Below are positions 45,473 to 56,297 of a stretch of 64,000 nucleotides of DNA, piece after piece. Location of the stretch: contig KN880483.1 of NCBI GenBank assembly GCA_000934385.1, positions 1-64,000 on the forward strand, read 5' to 3'. Under the pieces are notes generated by a model, which worked only from the letters and a program-made list of their open reading frames with translations, searched no databases and was not told the DNA's origin. How positions within the stretch are numbered: position 1 is the stretch's first letter; the number at the start of each line of letters is the position of its first letter. The DNA comes from Cylindrobasidium torrendii FP15055 ss-10. Lineage: Eukaryota; Basidiomycota; Agaricomycetes; Agaricales; Physalacriaceae. The translations under genes and the position numbers were made by a program.

Positions 45473-47384
45473 ATGCTCTCTAGTTTCCGAGACTTTGGCA
45501 GTTTCCTGCCAAGTGCGTTCCAGAAACCACCGCCGCCGTCCCCGCAAATAAACGTGAACGAGGACGCGGATGAGGATGCTGCTGCGAAAGAGGAAGCGGA
45601 AAGAGAGGGCGAAAGCAAGAAGAAGAAGCTCAACGAGGTGTGTCTCCATCCATTTCCCTCCAAACCCTAAACTCAAGAGATGGGGGCAGACGTTTATCGT
45701 GGTACGGCCGCCGCCAGCGATGAGCAACCACCCGTTGAATTTACAAGTACAACTTGTACCGCCAGGCGCGAAGGCGTCTGGGGTGACACCCCGGGCGTCG
45801 ATGGATTCATCGATGGGCGACGCAGCCTCGTCCTCATCCGAAGGCGTCCCACTCTCGCGTACATCCTCAAACCGCTCGGACTACTCCTCCACCGCCTCGT
45901 TTTCGTCGTTTAGCAGCTCAGCCTCAGGCCGACGCACAATTATCCCTTTGTACAACCTTCAGGCGCACAATGTCCTCACGAACACGGTCGTGGACGCCGG
46001 CACCGACGCAAAGATCGCACGCTTTGGCAGACGGGGGATGGAGATGATGGAGCTCGTGCAGGTTGAACCAGTGGAAGTGTGGGCCGTCCGAGACGGCGCC
46101 GAACGCGTTGTAGACGTCACGCGTATTACCCAGGGTGGGCTGGCTGCGTCAACGTCTGGCACGAACAGTGCGTCCCCAAGTCGGCCGTCCACGCCAGCTA
46201 CCACTCCAGGCTCGTCTTCATTGTCATTGCAATCCTCTGCTCCATCGCACTCGCATTCGCATGCTGCACCACCGCCTGAGCCACCGAAGAAACGGGAGAA
46301 TCTGTTTGGAAGGATGTTCAAAAAGACGGCGAAACCGATGGATCCTGTGGTCACCCCGACGAAGGAAAACAAACGGGCGTCGATTCAGATTGGGGCCTTG
46401 AACCTTGGTGGAGGAGGTTCAGGCCCAGGCGCGGGATCGTCGAGACATTCGAAACGGCTCAGTATGTCAAGCAATTCACCATATCTAGATGTGCAGCAGC
46501 ACGATACCAGCCAAGCGAAGAAGAGACTCTCGATGTCGTCGTCCACATCCATAGGTGCAGACGGTCAATCTCAGCTCGCAGGCCCAGCTGTCCCCCAAGC
46601 TGTGCTTTTACCTGGGACGTTGGGAATCCAACCTTTGTTGAACGTGTCTATCCCTCCTCCTGCATCTCCAGCACTCCTCGCTGCTCTGGTCTCGCTGTTT
46701 ACGGCCACAGCGTACCCGCCGTCGTTCGCGCGGGGGAAAAACCCGTTCGTCGGGCGAGGACCAGCCATGTATGTTTGGACAGTGCGCAAATGGTACAAAG
46801 GGGAGGGAGGGAGCATGCTTGCGTCCATGCTCAATCCTAACGCGCGCACTGCCGCTGACGCCGTCGACCTACGCTTCGAGTGGCGCAAAGGCAAGCCCAA
46901 GCCAAAAGGCGGTCGGCGCCCAGGGACACGCCAGAGCAAACGGGAGAGCATGCGGAGCACACTATCGAGCGAAGATGAAGAGGATGCGGACCCAGAGGAC
47001 TCGGAGACGCCGTGGACGTGTACGCTTCGGCTCAAGCCCACTGCCAAGGGCACAGGCAAAGGCGTCATCAAAGTCAAGGTCGGGACGCTCAGTCCAACGC
47101 CCCATCATCCCAAGGTTGTGGCTATGCTCAAGGTGCCGTATCCCTTACCCGACGTCCAAGTGGAGAGCATGAGAATTGCGCCGAGGAAGTTCGTTGATGG
47201 AGAGGAAGGTGTGAGAAGGGTTGTACATGAGGTCGAGGATGATGGTACACATGGGTTGGTCCTGACAGCAGAGGAAATCAAGGATATCGTCAGTTCCACT
47301 GGGCTCTGGTTAATTGTCCGAGAGGGCTTTGGGGGAGTAGGCAAAGTCAGCAGAAAGGGCGATGGGTGGAGGATTCGTGCGTAA
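45473..47384 (+). CDS. Uncharacterised Ser-rich protein, probably basidiomycete-specific
   Basis: Exon 1 (45473-45637: MLSSFRDFGSFLPSAFQKPP, acidic and basic stretch to KKKKLNE) joins exon 2 by a 40-nt intron (45638-45677), giving RWGQTFIVVRPPPAMSNHPL. About 623 residues. A folded-looking core reads YNLQAHNVLTNTVVDAGTDA, FGRRGMEMMELVQVEPVEVW. A long Ser/Pro/Thr-rich linker follows with basic patches (KKRENLFGRMFKKTAKP). The C-terminal part (PAMYVWTVRKWYKGEGG, LRFEWRKGKPKPKGGRRP, TPWTCTLRLK, VVAMLKVPYPLPDVQVESMR, WLIVREGFGGVGKVSRKGDG) again looks like a beta-rich domain. I do not recognise a family or function. The many conserved-type aromatic residues argue for a real protein rather than drift. 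Confidence 0.75.
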
Positions 47385-49027
47385 CCTATACACATAATAC
47401 AAACGCCTGCGCTACGCGGTTTCTATCTCGCTCCTTTTTGCTCTCTCCTTATCTTTTTTACTTTAAATTATCTTATGGTATGTATATGATCTACCGTAGT
47501 CGACGAGGAATGGATTTCGTGTACAGTATATGCATGGAATCGAGCTGCTTTGCGCGATTCTGGTGTGCCGCGTAGAAGCAACGCAATTCATGCTAGAACT
47601 CTCCAGGGAGGTGCAACCAAAAAAGCTGCTTTCGAACAATCATTGAAGCAAAGCACGAGTCGAACCCTACGCCTCCGGGCGGTCGGCGCCGCGATCAATC
47701 AGGACTGTTCAACGTTGCGTTCAACGTTCAACTTCCGCTAGTCTTCTGCAAATTGGCCTGCAATTCATAATACTAAAATGTCTCAGATTTTCACAAAGTC
47801 TCTTCAACGTCGCGCCCATCTTTTGAGTAAAGATGTGGCGCAACTTGTGTGGCGCAATTGTGTGTCCAGAAAGGCCTGCCTAGCTCAATCGGATAGAGCG
47901 TCAGACTTTTAAGGCAATGCCATCTGAAGGCTGCGGGTTCGACCCCCGCGGTGGGCTACGTGTGTGTTTTGCCGTGACCTGGATCATTAGTTGTCTTGGT
48001 TTATACTGTAGACACCGTCTCGAATTTTACTCGGTTAAGTCCAATGCAAGTTTCTTTTGGGGTACACAGGATTTCTCTTCATGTTAGTTTGCGGATGAAG
48101 CTGAAGAGCAGCCACCAATAAATCATGTTCACATACTTATGTACTCGAGTCTAGCACAGCTGACGGTAGCACCATTGAAATACTCCCCAATCCAGCTTCG
48201 ATTTGCTTCTTCTTTCCCACACGGAAATATTGAGCAACATTCGACCTGCGACTTCGAGGCTCTCAACGTCTTTTACAATACCATGTATTCAAATTTCACT
48301 CACACCGCTTAATACTTATACTACCACATCCAAGGTCGTCATGTGACCGTATACCAGGCGACAAGAACGGAAGATATTGCACTTGATCAAAGATCTCGTT
48401 CTGAGGGTTCCCGAGCCAGCCCAGGGTATTAGTACTGGTTACAATTCCCTCAGGAGCACAAAGCCCATCGCATCGATGGTGGCTGAAAGGTCTGTATCGG
48501 GCTGGTACGTTCTCGCTGAGTTCCAGTGGTTAGGCTGAGCTAGTTATCAAAGCAGCGTCACTTGTCCTCGATGAGACGACCTATGCGGGTCACATTCATA
48601 ATCATGTTCCCGTAGTATCAGCGTGCTACGTTCCACCTGCATCTCGTCGTGCTGTGTCAAGACCCTGCGAATCTCCCCAAGTACTCACACCAGGCAGCAT
48701 GCGATGAAAAATGAGAATCCGGTTCCATTGCCACGATCCAAGAAAGCGCGCTGGGGATGCACGACGGCATAACGACATATATGTATGTAAATAGTTAGTT
48801 AACGGAGGCAGTGAGTAAGAGATACTAAGAGGTTTATGAGTCAGAGTCTATGTATGATACGGTTTACGAAACAGACAAACAAGATGTATGGTGTATGGAG
48901 ATAATGCAATGTGTTGTGTTTAGATGAGGGCATAAGAGAGACAAGACAATGAGAAGAAAAAAGAACCTGAGGAGCGCCAGAAGCCATACAACATAGTGCG
49001 GGTCTTGGGGGCGGGTATACCAGTATA
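47385..49027. other. 1.6-kb region holding only a tRNA gene
   Basis: Apart from tRNA-Lys at 47874-47957 I see no gene. The left part is 3' flank of the preceding gene. Roughly 48000-48840 shows no frame, repeat or RNA motif that I can support. Confidence 0.5.
47874..47957 (+). tRNA. tRNA-Lys (UUU), with 10-nt intron
   Basis: Same mature sequence as the tRNA at 41438 apart from one T-stem base pair position (CCCCCGCGG versus CCCCCGTGG). Loop C-T-TTT-A is followed by a 10-nt intron AGGCAATGCC before position 38. The intron is close to the lower limit for nuclear tRNA introns. Confidence 0.93.
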
Positions 49028-49792
49028 TCACCAGTACGTCGCCGGAGGGTATGTTGCGTAGAGCGGCTGGGCGTACGGCGTGTACTGCCCCGCAGACGAA
49101 GCGTCGCTCGAATTGGAGTTGGAGCGCGCATGGGCCGCGGCGCGGGGATGAATGCCTCGCCGGCGTTTCTTGAGCACGACGTGCGGCGGGTTGTGCGGCG
49201 GCGTGGTGACAGAAATCCAGCCGTCCTTGTCCTGTCGGACAGACGCACGCTTGAGTGTAGCGAGCAGGTTGTTCTTGCGCTGCAGCCGGTCGACTTCGAG
49301 CCAACTACTATCCGTAGGGCTCATTGCCGGGACGGGGACGGGGGGCAGCAACGGTCCGGCAGCCGGTTCCCAAGAAATGAAGCCTTGGTCGTCTTTGACG
49401 AAGCAACCCAAAGGCGCTGGTGGGACGTACGTCGGTGCAGACGTTTTGGCGTAGAAAAGCGGGTATTCTGAAAGCGAGGGAGGAGGGGTGGCTGGCGTTG
49501 GACTCGGGCTTGGAGAGGTCGCGCCCGACGACATGGAAAGTGTGTCTTCTTGTTCCGAGGCCTCGATATCGTCCATGAGGTCAAGCACTCCGCGCAGAGC
49601 CGGAGAGTCAACGTCGAGCTCGATGTCGCTGTCATTTGTGGAGGAAGAGGAGGACGAGTCGTCGCCGTCGGGCATGAGCCCAAGCGCGAGCTTCGAAGAG
49701 CCAAACGCCCAGGAGACGTGCTTGTAGTCCGTTCCGGGACTAGAACACGCCCACCCGCTTGCTGTCGTGGTCGTCATCCAATTGGTGGTCAT
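49028..49792 (-). CDS. Uncharacterised Ser/Pro-rich small protein
   Basis: Single exon of 254 residues from MTTNWMTTTTASGWACSSPG (49792; a further Met upstream at 49837 is possible) to a stop at 49028. Features: an acidic serine run (DGDDSSSSSSTNDSDIELDV), a Ser/Pro stretch, a compact block GCFVKDDQGFISWEPAAGPL, then VDRLQRKNNLLATLKRASVR, DGWISVTTPPHNPPHVVLKK and a basic patch KKRRRGIHPRA, ending in a Tyr/Pro-rich tail (YTPYAQPLYATYPPATYW). The pattern suggests a nuclear, largely disordered protein. No domain is recognised. The gene has a long upstream region (2.4 kb to the next gene), as regulators often do. Confidence 0.65.
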   Translation of the reverse strand: MTTNWMTTTTASGWACSSPGTDYKHVSWAFGSSKLALGLMPDGDDSSSSSSTNDSDIELDVDSPALRGVLDLMDDIEASEQEDTLSMSSGATSPSPSPTPATPPPSLSEYPLFYAKTSAPTYVPPAPLGCFVKDDQGFISWEPAAGPLLPPVPVPAMSPTDSSWLEVDRLQRKNNLLATLKRASVRQDKDGWISVTTPPHNPPHVVLKKRRRGIHPRAAAHARSNSNSSDASSAGQYTPYAQPLYATYPPATYW

Positions 49793-52239
49793 AATGTGTA
49801 TGTGGTCGTAAGAAACAAGTGTGTGTGCCGTCCACAATTAAGAGGAGGCAGTGACTCGTTGTTGAATTATAAGGTCGAGTGAAAGCAATGTGAGGCGTGT
49901 CGGAGTACGGCGGATTTTGAGGTTGTGGTACAAGACCAACCTTGCCTCTTACGTTACAAGGCCCGCGCGAGTCAACAAAGGTACATACAATCGGACCAAA
50001 TGGACACGTTTGAATAATAATATCCCCGCGACCGTTTCTTCGCGTCGAATCCATTGTTCCTTTCAGCTCAACTTTGACGGGCGTCTTTGACATGGCGGCG
50101 AAAAGTCAAATTCGTTTCTCTGCACTAGGTATGACGCTCCGCTTCCGTTCGACGCGTTTGTCGATCGCGAAACGCGAGCCATGCACACCGATCATCGACC
50201 CCACAACCAAGTCCAACACTGCCAGCAGCCTTCGTACTTCCAATGAAACGCAAATTTGTCTTGAATATATCTTTGAGCAAGCCATCTGCGGCGCCATTGC
50301 TACTATTGTGCACCGGCACAGCGGCTATGACTTACTCTTCATTGTCCTGCACTTATTCTGCTCAAGTCTTCGTTCTTCTTCTTCTTCTCCGCCGTTTGCT
50401 TTGTCCAGCATTTAGCGTATGCTTCTCTCGGTCCGGCTCAAAGGACCGGACCCTTTGTGTGTTAATTGTAGGATGGAACAGCTTCCTGGCCCTTTCACTG
50501 TCATTGTGGCACTGCCTTTGGTAAACTCCTTGACAATAGACTCATTTGCAGCGGCTGGCACAACGCGTGCTTTCCAATTGTATCCAGGATAGCACGCCTC
50601 TGGTTGACTGCACCCAGTCAGCCTCAATTGACCGGCACTGCTGAGTACGACGTGTTCCTTTCACGCAAAGGTATCAGCAATGCCACACTTATCATCTCCG
50701 ACACTTCTTCTCGTTCACAGCGTCACTTCATCTACGCCCGAGGCTCACTTCACCTTTCTCATCTATCTTTACTACTGAACCTATCACGTCGAAAAGCTCA
50801 AAGCCATCCCGACCCCTGCGTCTGAATATTTATTCAACTTCTCAGACGTAGCATCCGGGATATCAATCAAAGCGTCTGATACTCGAGGCAAATTCGTGCA
50901 AAACGACTGCCAGTGGCACCACCAAGATGTGTACGGTATGATACGGTATACAGCCGCCGCAGAAATCTGCATATCTCAAAGCTAACTCTTCATGACGATC
51001 TCAACATTGCAATTGAATGATTTAGTCCCGTCCGTGTTGTGGTAGGTCGACTCATGTCGTCGAAGACGCAGCCTGCACTCGATTCGGTGCTGACAATGTG
51101 ATGCCAGGCCTGAGGGCTAATCCAAAGTGCGAATAAGCCATCAATCCGTGCGCGGGAGCCTTCTCGCGTTGAATTCCGCGTTCAGATTGACAAGACAGCA
51201 ATCCCAGTGATATACTCATCCAGAGACTCATTATTTGTGCGTCGAGACGCTGAGTACTAGGAATTCACAGCGCTGGCTTATCCGATGCTCAAACTGAACA
51301 TACAATACAACGAAGATGAAGTTCATGTATACTTGATCCTGAGCTGTCGGCGCCACCTCTGACTTCAGCCGTCGTAGGATTCTACTACTACTAGCGCCCG
51401 CGGAACCCACTTGACTTTCGAATGGTCGACGTAGGTAGGCGCGCGCTTTGATGGACCCGGGAATTCGTGCTGCACACCATTTGGGCAAATAAATTAAGTA
51501 TAATCGTGAGTTTTGCTCATTTGCTTCCGCGGAATGCGCTACACGACTCTTCATCCGAATTAGGCACATTTCTTTCCTTTTTTGTAAAATGGGGATATCT
51601 GCCCAGCACGTGTGTCGCGTGTCGCGTCGCGTTTCTGAGGTAGAGAGTTTGCACAATGATTTGTAATGGGGGTAGCATTCATTGATGAGAAAGCCGCAAA
51701 CAGCTTGAAGGACAACTTCAGAACAGGACGATCGCCTGTCTGCCTGCGTTAAGCACGGGCCGAGTCATACCTGTTGAATGAAAGGATTTGGGGCGTACGA
51801 AACCCACGCACATGAAAATGAGATGGAGGGAAGTATGGAATGGGCAGGCAAAGTTCATTCAACCGGGTGCGTGCGTGCGTGCTGCACGTACGGACTCCGG
51901 AGCATATCGCTGGGGTAGGGCTTGGGTAGAGGCCATTGACCGGGTCGGCGACTTGCATGAGGCGTCGAGTTCATAGCCCCTCGCACCTAGGGCTCGGCGT
52001 GTATACAGAACAGAAATCTACCTATAGTTCATATTGTTTTTACATGGGGAGAGCGCATAACTAGGTAAAAATGGAGATGATATGGTAACACAGATAAATA
52101 AGAACCTATGCCACAAGAAAGAGACCGCATAAGCTTGTTGTACAACCAGAAGAAAGTAGGACGCTGTAAAATAGATGGAATAATTAAAGCTTATATATAA
52201 CAATGGAAGAGCGGATGCGACGAAAGGGACGGGCAGCGA
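49793..52239. other. 2.4-kb stretch without a supported gene
   Basis: It is bounded by the promoter of the Ser/Pro-rich gene and the 3' end of the bZIP gene. Weak coding hints at 50074-50825 (frames of 60-110 codons on plus strand, one with a hydrophobic segment) do not join into a consistent exon chain. Around 51860-51890 GTGCGTGCGTGCTGCACGTACG is a short palindromic run. Nothing more is supported. Confidence 0.45.
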
Positions 52240-53309
52240 TCAACAGAGGGTGATATCCCATTCCCCGCCGTCTGCGTTATCAGAGCTACGGAGAGCGATG
52301 CGTGCACGGCGGCGCTCGTTAGAGGGAGCGTGAGAGTAGGCCGGAGATCCATCGGGGGTACTGGAGCTGGTGTCTGCAAAGGAGTAATCGTCGAGGGGAT
52401 CCATGCCCATTCCCATGCCGAGCCCCAGGCCCATGAACGGGTCCTGGGTACTATCGTAAAGTGAGGCCATTCCCGGCTCTGTTGGGGAAGAAGACACGAG
52501 CGAGGTCGTTGGCGTTGTAGCGGGGCTAGTGTTGTATATCTTGACAGACCAACCAGAGGTGGAAGAGGCGACGGTGAATTCTACTTCAAGAGCAGGGTCC
52601 GACGATTGGCCGAGATGACTGGATGATGAAGAGGAGGCTGATGCCAGTGATGGAACAGCGCTCAGCAAAGCTGTGAGAGCATCTCGGGCTGTGGATGGGA
52701 ACGAGCTGTGATGCGTGGGTTCCGGTGAAGATTCGTGAGAAGCCGTGGAAGGCGGCGTTGGAGGATGGCTGACAACCGGCGGTGGGCTCGGTGCCATGGA
52801 AGACTTCTTGCTCTTTGCACGAAGTCTCGCATTTTCCTCTTCGAGTGCGGCTACGCGTCTGATAAGGTTAGGAACGCGTGAATGGACAAATCAAAGGTGA
52901 ACACACACATTTCCATCGCTTCGAACTCTTCGCGTTTCCTTTGCCTGGAGAGGAATGCAGCTGCACGGTTCTTGACAAGACGCGCTTCGCGTTTGGACAA
53001 GCCGGACACATCGGGCGGCACAAAGTCCCGCGTAGTGCGGGCTTTCTTCATAGGGCGACCGGAGCCAGTTGCTGTGCCTCCACTAGCACGTGTGGAACGC
53101 CTCCCCAACACTGTGTCCTCCTGCCCAGCGTCGTCGTGATCCTCAGAGTAGTCGTCGTCGTCGGGCTCGTCTATTAGCGTCGAGTGTGGGGAAACATCTT
53201 CCTGGAGTCCAAACAGCTGCTGTGTAGGCAAGCACGTTGGTGCTGCGCTCGGTGAGGGAGACTCTGAGGTCGACGGTGAGGGATAGTATCCAGTATCCCA
53301 GCAGTCCAT
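52240..53309 (-). CDS. bZIP transcription factor
   Basis: Two exons. Start MDCWDTGYYPSPSTSESPSP (53309). An acidic stretch (DEPDDDDYSEDHDDAGQEDT) precedes KKARTTRDFVPPDVSG. The basic region KREARLVKNRAAAFLSRQRK has the invariant Asn and Arg of bZIP DNA contacts. The intron lies directly at the start of the zipper (donor GTGTGT near 52910); after it the zipper reads RVAALEEENARLRAKSKK, giving only about three heptads (M, L, L). The C-terminal 180 residues are Ser/Thr/Pro-rich with a Gly/Met run (GLGLGMGMGMDPLDDYSF), and the end ARIALRSSDNADGGEWDITL is regular enough to suggest a short conserved motif. The basic region is more ATF/CREB-like than HAC1-like. Target genes unknown. Confidence 0.88.
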
Positions 53310-54691
53310 AGCAGTAGTAGTAGTAGGAGTCAGTCGTCGAGATTGAGACGGTACAACAAGTGATGGTGGTAAGAAGAAAACCTCTCAAGTGTGCTGAGAC
53401 AGGATGACCGTGGGGCGAGGTAGGTGGAGAACCGGATGAGAGCAAGCTTTATATGTAACACGTCCCACGCAGGCCGGGAACGAAAGGTTACTTGTAAACC
53501 GATGTGTGACCGAACACCCGGCTCTGCTCCGCGGACCTGACACCACCTGTACGCTCGCGAATCGGCCTGGCAGCCCGGCATAGAAATATCCAACAATTGG
53601 CGGAGCACTGGCGGAGAGGTAGTCATGCCACTCACGGCGTCCAGGCTACAGGCACGCGGCTTGACGGCCATTGTAAAGACTCTCGATCACCAGACAATTG
53701 ATGTGGCGCAAATGCATTCTGGACACCGTTGCTCCGATTCCGCGGCGCCTACCTTGACCTCATCAGAACTTATCTATATAGAGGGACTCAGATGCAGGGT
53801 CGCCGAAATCAATGGACAGACATGGTGAGCGTGCGAGGTAGATATTATACAGAGTGAAACCCATGTGATTGTGTACTGACTGACCTTTGCAGTCGTCGAT
53901 TCGTCGATGAAGATTTTAGCGAGCACCAAGTTGTACATCGCAAACTCAGCTATACATGATGATGAAAATATTTTAGACGCGCGCATACCTCGCAAATTAA
54001 ACCGTCCCGAAGCTGTCTCAATCGAGGAAAACAAATCTTCAGTTAGACGCCTCAATCACGTTGCACTGGTTTAGCAGAAGGGATCAGGTATCTAGGCTGC
54101 GTCTACTATGAGCCTTCACCTGGGCTCACTTCGCTTAATGACTCGGCGCTGAGTGTAAATCGGGGGCACGAGGAGCGCGAGCGCCTCTGCATCCCCTTGA
54201 TGTTCAAGCAAGGCAAAGGTTGCCTTATTCATGCCCTCTACTAATACGCGATTTCGAAGTCAATCCGCTGATTAGGGCGAAAACACGGCCTGCAAATGCA
54301 GACTGAACGTGAACTGCCGCGAGTCACGGTCATTTGGGTCTGCACTGTCTAAGCTTTTGTTCTTTCTTCTAATACTTAGCGGTGGTCAGAGTCCCCGGAG
54401 CCGCTGACACGGCATCTTGTTCGAAGATTGCCTCTCTGAGCCAAAATATCACGTAATTCTCGTACGCGTCCTTGTTGCGTCCTTATAGCGAGTAGGTTGG
54501 GAGAATTGCATTCTACTTCCTCACTTTGAGCTCTATGAACAAGGAGGCATGCTATGTCGTGATACAATGGCGCTGGGGCAAATTCACTGCCATAGTCAAC
54601 TTTCAACGTTGACACAAACAACAATCGCGACAGATCCCGCCTTCCCGCCCCCCGCCTTCCCCCCAAAATGGAGCTTTAGTCATCATCAACG
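53310..54691. other. 1.4-kb region, no supported gene
   Basis: bZIP promoter followed by a region with no clear gene. A minus-strand pair of exon-like blocks at 53870-54055 (MRRLTEDLFSSIETASGRFN, spliced to EFAMYNLVLAKIFIDESTTA) has good splice sites but no family and no further exons. A gene relic is possible. Confidence 0.4.
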
Positions 54692-54780
54692 GCCCGCCTA
54701 GCTCAATCGGATAGAGCGTCAGACTCTTACGACTCAGGCAGGGCATCTGAAGGCTGCGAGTTCGACCCTCGCGGTGGGCT
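54692..54780 (+). tRNA. tRNA-Lys (CUU), with 15-nt intron
   Basis: Acceptor GCCCGCC (54692) pairs with GGTGGGC (54773-54779), with a G-T wobble. The D-arm is identical to the two tRNA-Lys(UUU) genes. Anticodon loop C-T-CTT-A is followed by a 15-nt intron CGACTCAGGCAGGGC and then A38. T-arm GAGTTCGACCCTC. Anticodon CTT reads AAG. Confidence 0.93.
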
Positions 54781-54860
54781 ACTAGAGCTAGAGCTACAGC
54801 TACTCGCACTTTTTAGCGAGGTGACTGCGTTTAATACATGTGCAAATGATGAGCCTATTA

Positions 54861-55479
54861 TAGGGTGGCGGACCTATGCTCCCCGGGGGGTACAGTACCG
54901 GTACCGTACCTATGCCCAATTTAGGGGGGGTGTACCGTACCGTACTGTACCGTACGGTACCGGCACGTGATTGAAACATGTGACCTGCGCCACACCTCGC
55001 GTTTTGCTTGTTTTTTGCGCTGTTTCCCGGGGTTTCTTGTTTTCGCGTGCATATTACACTACCAAGGGTTTGATAGGACATGATTTAACGCTGATAAGCG
55101 CCATAATCGCAGGTTTTGACCCCATAATTTCTCTAGATTGAGATACCTATTTGAGCCACCTCACACTCTCTCAATGACTTTCAAATTACTGTAAAAGTCC
55201 GTCTATAGCACCATTTAGCTACAAATTGAGTTTTCAGCTCCTGGGAACCCCAATGAGAGCCATGCCACTCCCCCCAATGTCGTTGGTGCCCGCCGATCAT
55301 GCCGCCGCCCGCCCCGCGCCGTGATCCGAAGCATGCACGTGATATGGTCGTGAATGCATCATGTGATAGGTACCGTACCTACCCTCCCGGCGGGGGGTGT
55401 ACAGTACATGGTACGGTACGGTACGGTACCGGTACTTATGCTCGGTACCTATGTTTTGGGGGTTAGGTCCGCCACCCTA
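54861..55479. mobile_element. Non-autonomous hAT-like MITE, 619 bp, with 8-bp target duplication
   Basis: The left end TAGGGTGGCGGACCTA (54861-54876) is mirrored by the right end TAGGTCCGCCACCCTA (55464-55479), a perfect 16-bp terminal inverted repeat. Directly outside both ends lies the same octamer GCCTATTA (54853-54860 and 55480-55487), an 8-bp target duplication. hAT transposons make 8-bp duplications, and TAG-GG-type termini are common among them. Subterminal regions on both sides are packed with GTACCG/CGGTAC motifs, likely transposase-binding repeats (inference). No transposase frame exists inside, so movement would need an enzyme from elsewhere. The perfect ends imply recent insertion. 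Confidence 0.9.
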
Positions 55480-55487
55480 GCCTATTA

Positions 55488-55620
55488 GTATGCTCCCTGG
55501 TGGAGGATGTACATTGCAGTGTGCACAGTGCGGTACAGTACCGATCCTTGTATGATGTGCATGGTGCCTACACTAATACTTGGGACCTATTCTTTTGGAA
55601 GTTAGGTCTCCACTCTACTA
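55488..55620. repeat. Decayed second copy of the hAT-like element end
   Basis: Right after the target duplication, GTATGCTCCCTGG... GGTACAGTACCG... GGGACCTATTCTTTTGGAAG TTAGGTC resembles the right half of the intact element (GGTACCTATGTTTTGGGGG TTAGGTC) with many substitutions, and it stops near 55620 at CTCTACTA, the expected terminus position. It looks like an older, partly deleted copy next to a newer insertion. Confidence 0.5.
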
Positions 55621-56297
55621 GGCGTACGGTGCACGATCTATACGAGTACTGCTAGTACATTGCACTGAGCAGGTTCCAATGGTAATCATCATCTTGCGCC
55701 CCAATATGGTGCTACAAGAGAGGGTTTGGCTGCCTCTTTAGTGAAAGAGAATAAATGTACCTACCCAGCGAATGTTCATTATGTTGCTTGCTGACCGTGG
55801 AGAGAGATCCTAGAGGCTTTAGCCTTTAATGAACTGGCGCTCACTCGTTTTCGATCGTTGATGAATGGATTATGGCACGGAGCCTGATCGGCCCGAACAC
55901 CCCGACGCTGTTTGTCTCGTTCTGTCACCACTACTGACGCGTGAAGGACTGGAACCCGCCGCGTCACACCCTCATCTTCTGTGCACGCTGCTGCGGCGAG
56001 AGACTGTAGGCTGGAGCGACGGTAAAAAGGCACGAAGCAAGAGACAATAGACAGAGCGGGGAACGCAAACAAAAGAAACGCGTGGTGGGCCACTGGATCG
56101 ACGCGAGCGAAACTTTGACTTGGACCTTGATTGCGACCTGGAGTTGGGGCGGGTTAGCGTCTTTCTTCCATCATCATCTACAAGGCGACGCGAAACACCG
56201 CGGACACGATACAGACGCGCAACATCTGGCCTTTCGACATACCAAGCGCTGTACAAGACAAGACACCACCCAATCCAAGACCGAAACTTGAAGGGCG
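55621..56297. other. Intergenic, promoter of large nuclear gene
   Basis: About 680 bp. A 104-codon minus-strand frame (55779-56093) begins with a signal-peptide-like stretch but overlaps the promoter region and has no support. No repeat seen after 55620. Confidence 0.45.

Noticed and set aside
50074..50825. Possible small gene with hydrophobic segment
   Set aside because: Several frames look partly coding, but I found no chain of exons with consistent phase, and the putative introns were shorter than 35 nt.
52240..53309. HAC1-type unconventional splicing in the bZIP gene
   Set aside because: The basic region differs from the HAC1 pattern, the intron has ordinary GT-AG ends, and I saw no paired CNG loops.
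53774..54055. Two spliced blocks on the minus strand
   Set aside because: Good GT-AG sites and start codon, but only about 45 residues, with no continuation and no recognised family.
55779..56093. Signal-peptide-like minus-strand ORF
   Set aside because: The hydrophobic start is followed by low-complexity sequence overlapping the promoter region of the large gene, with no domain and no neighbouring exons.
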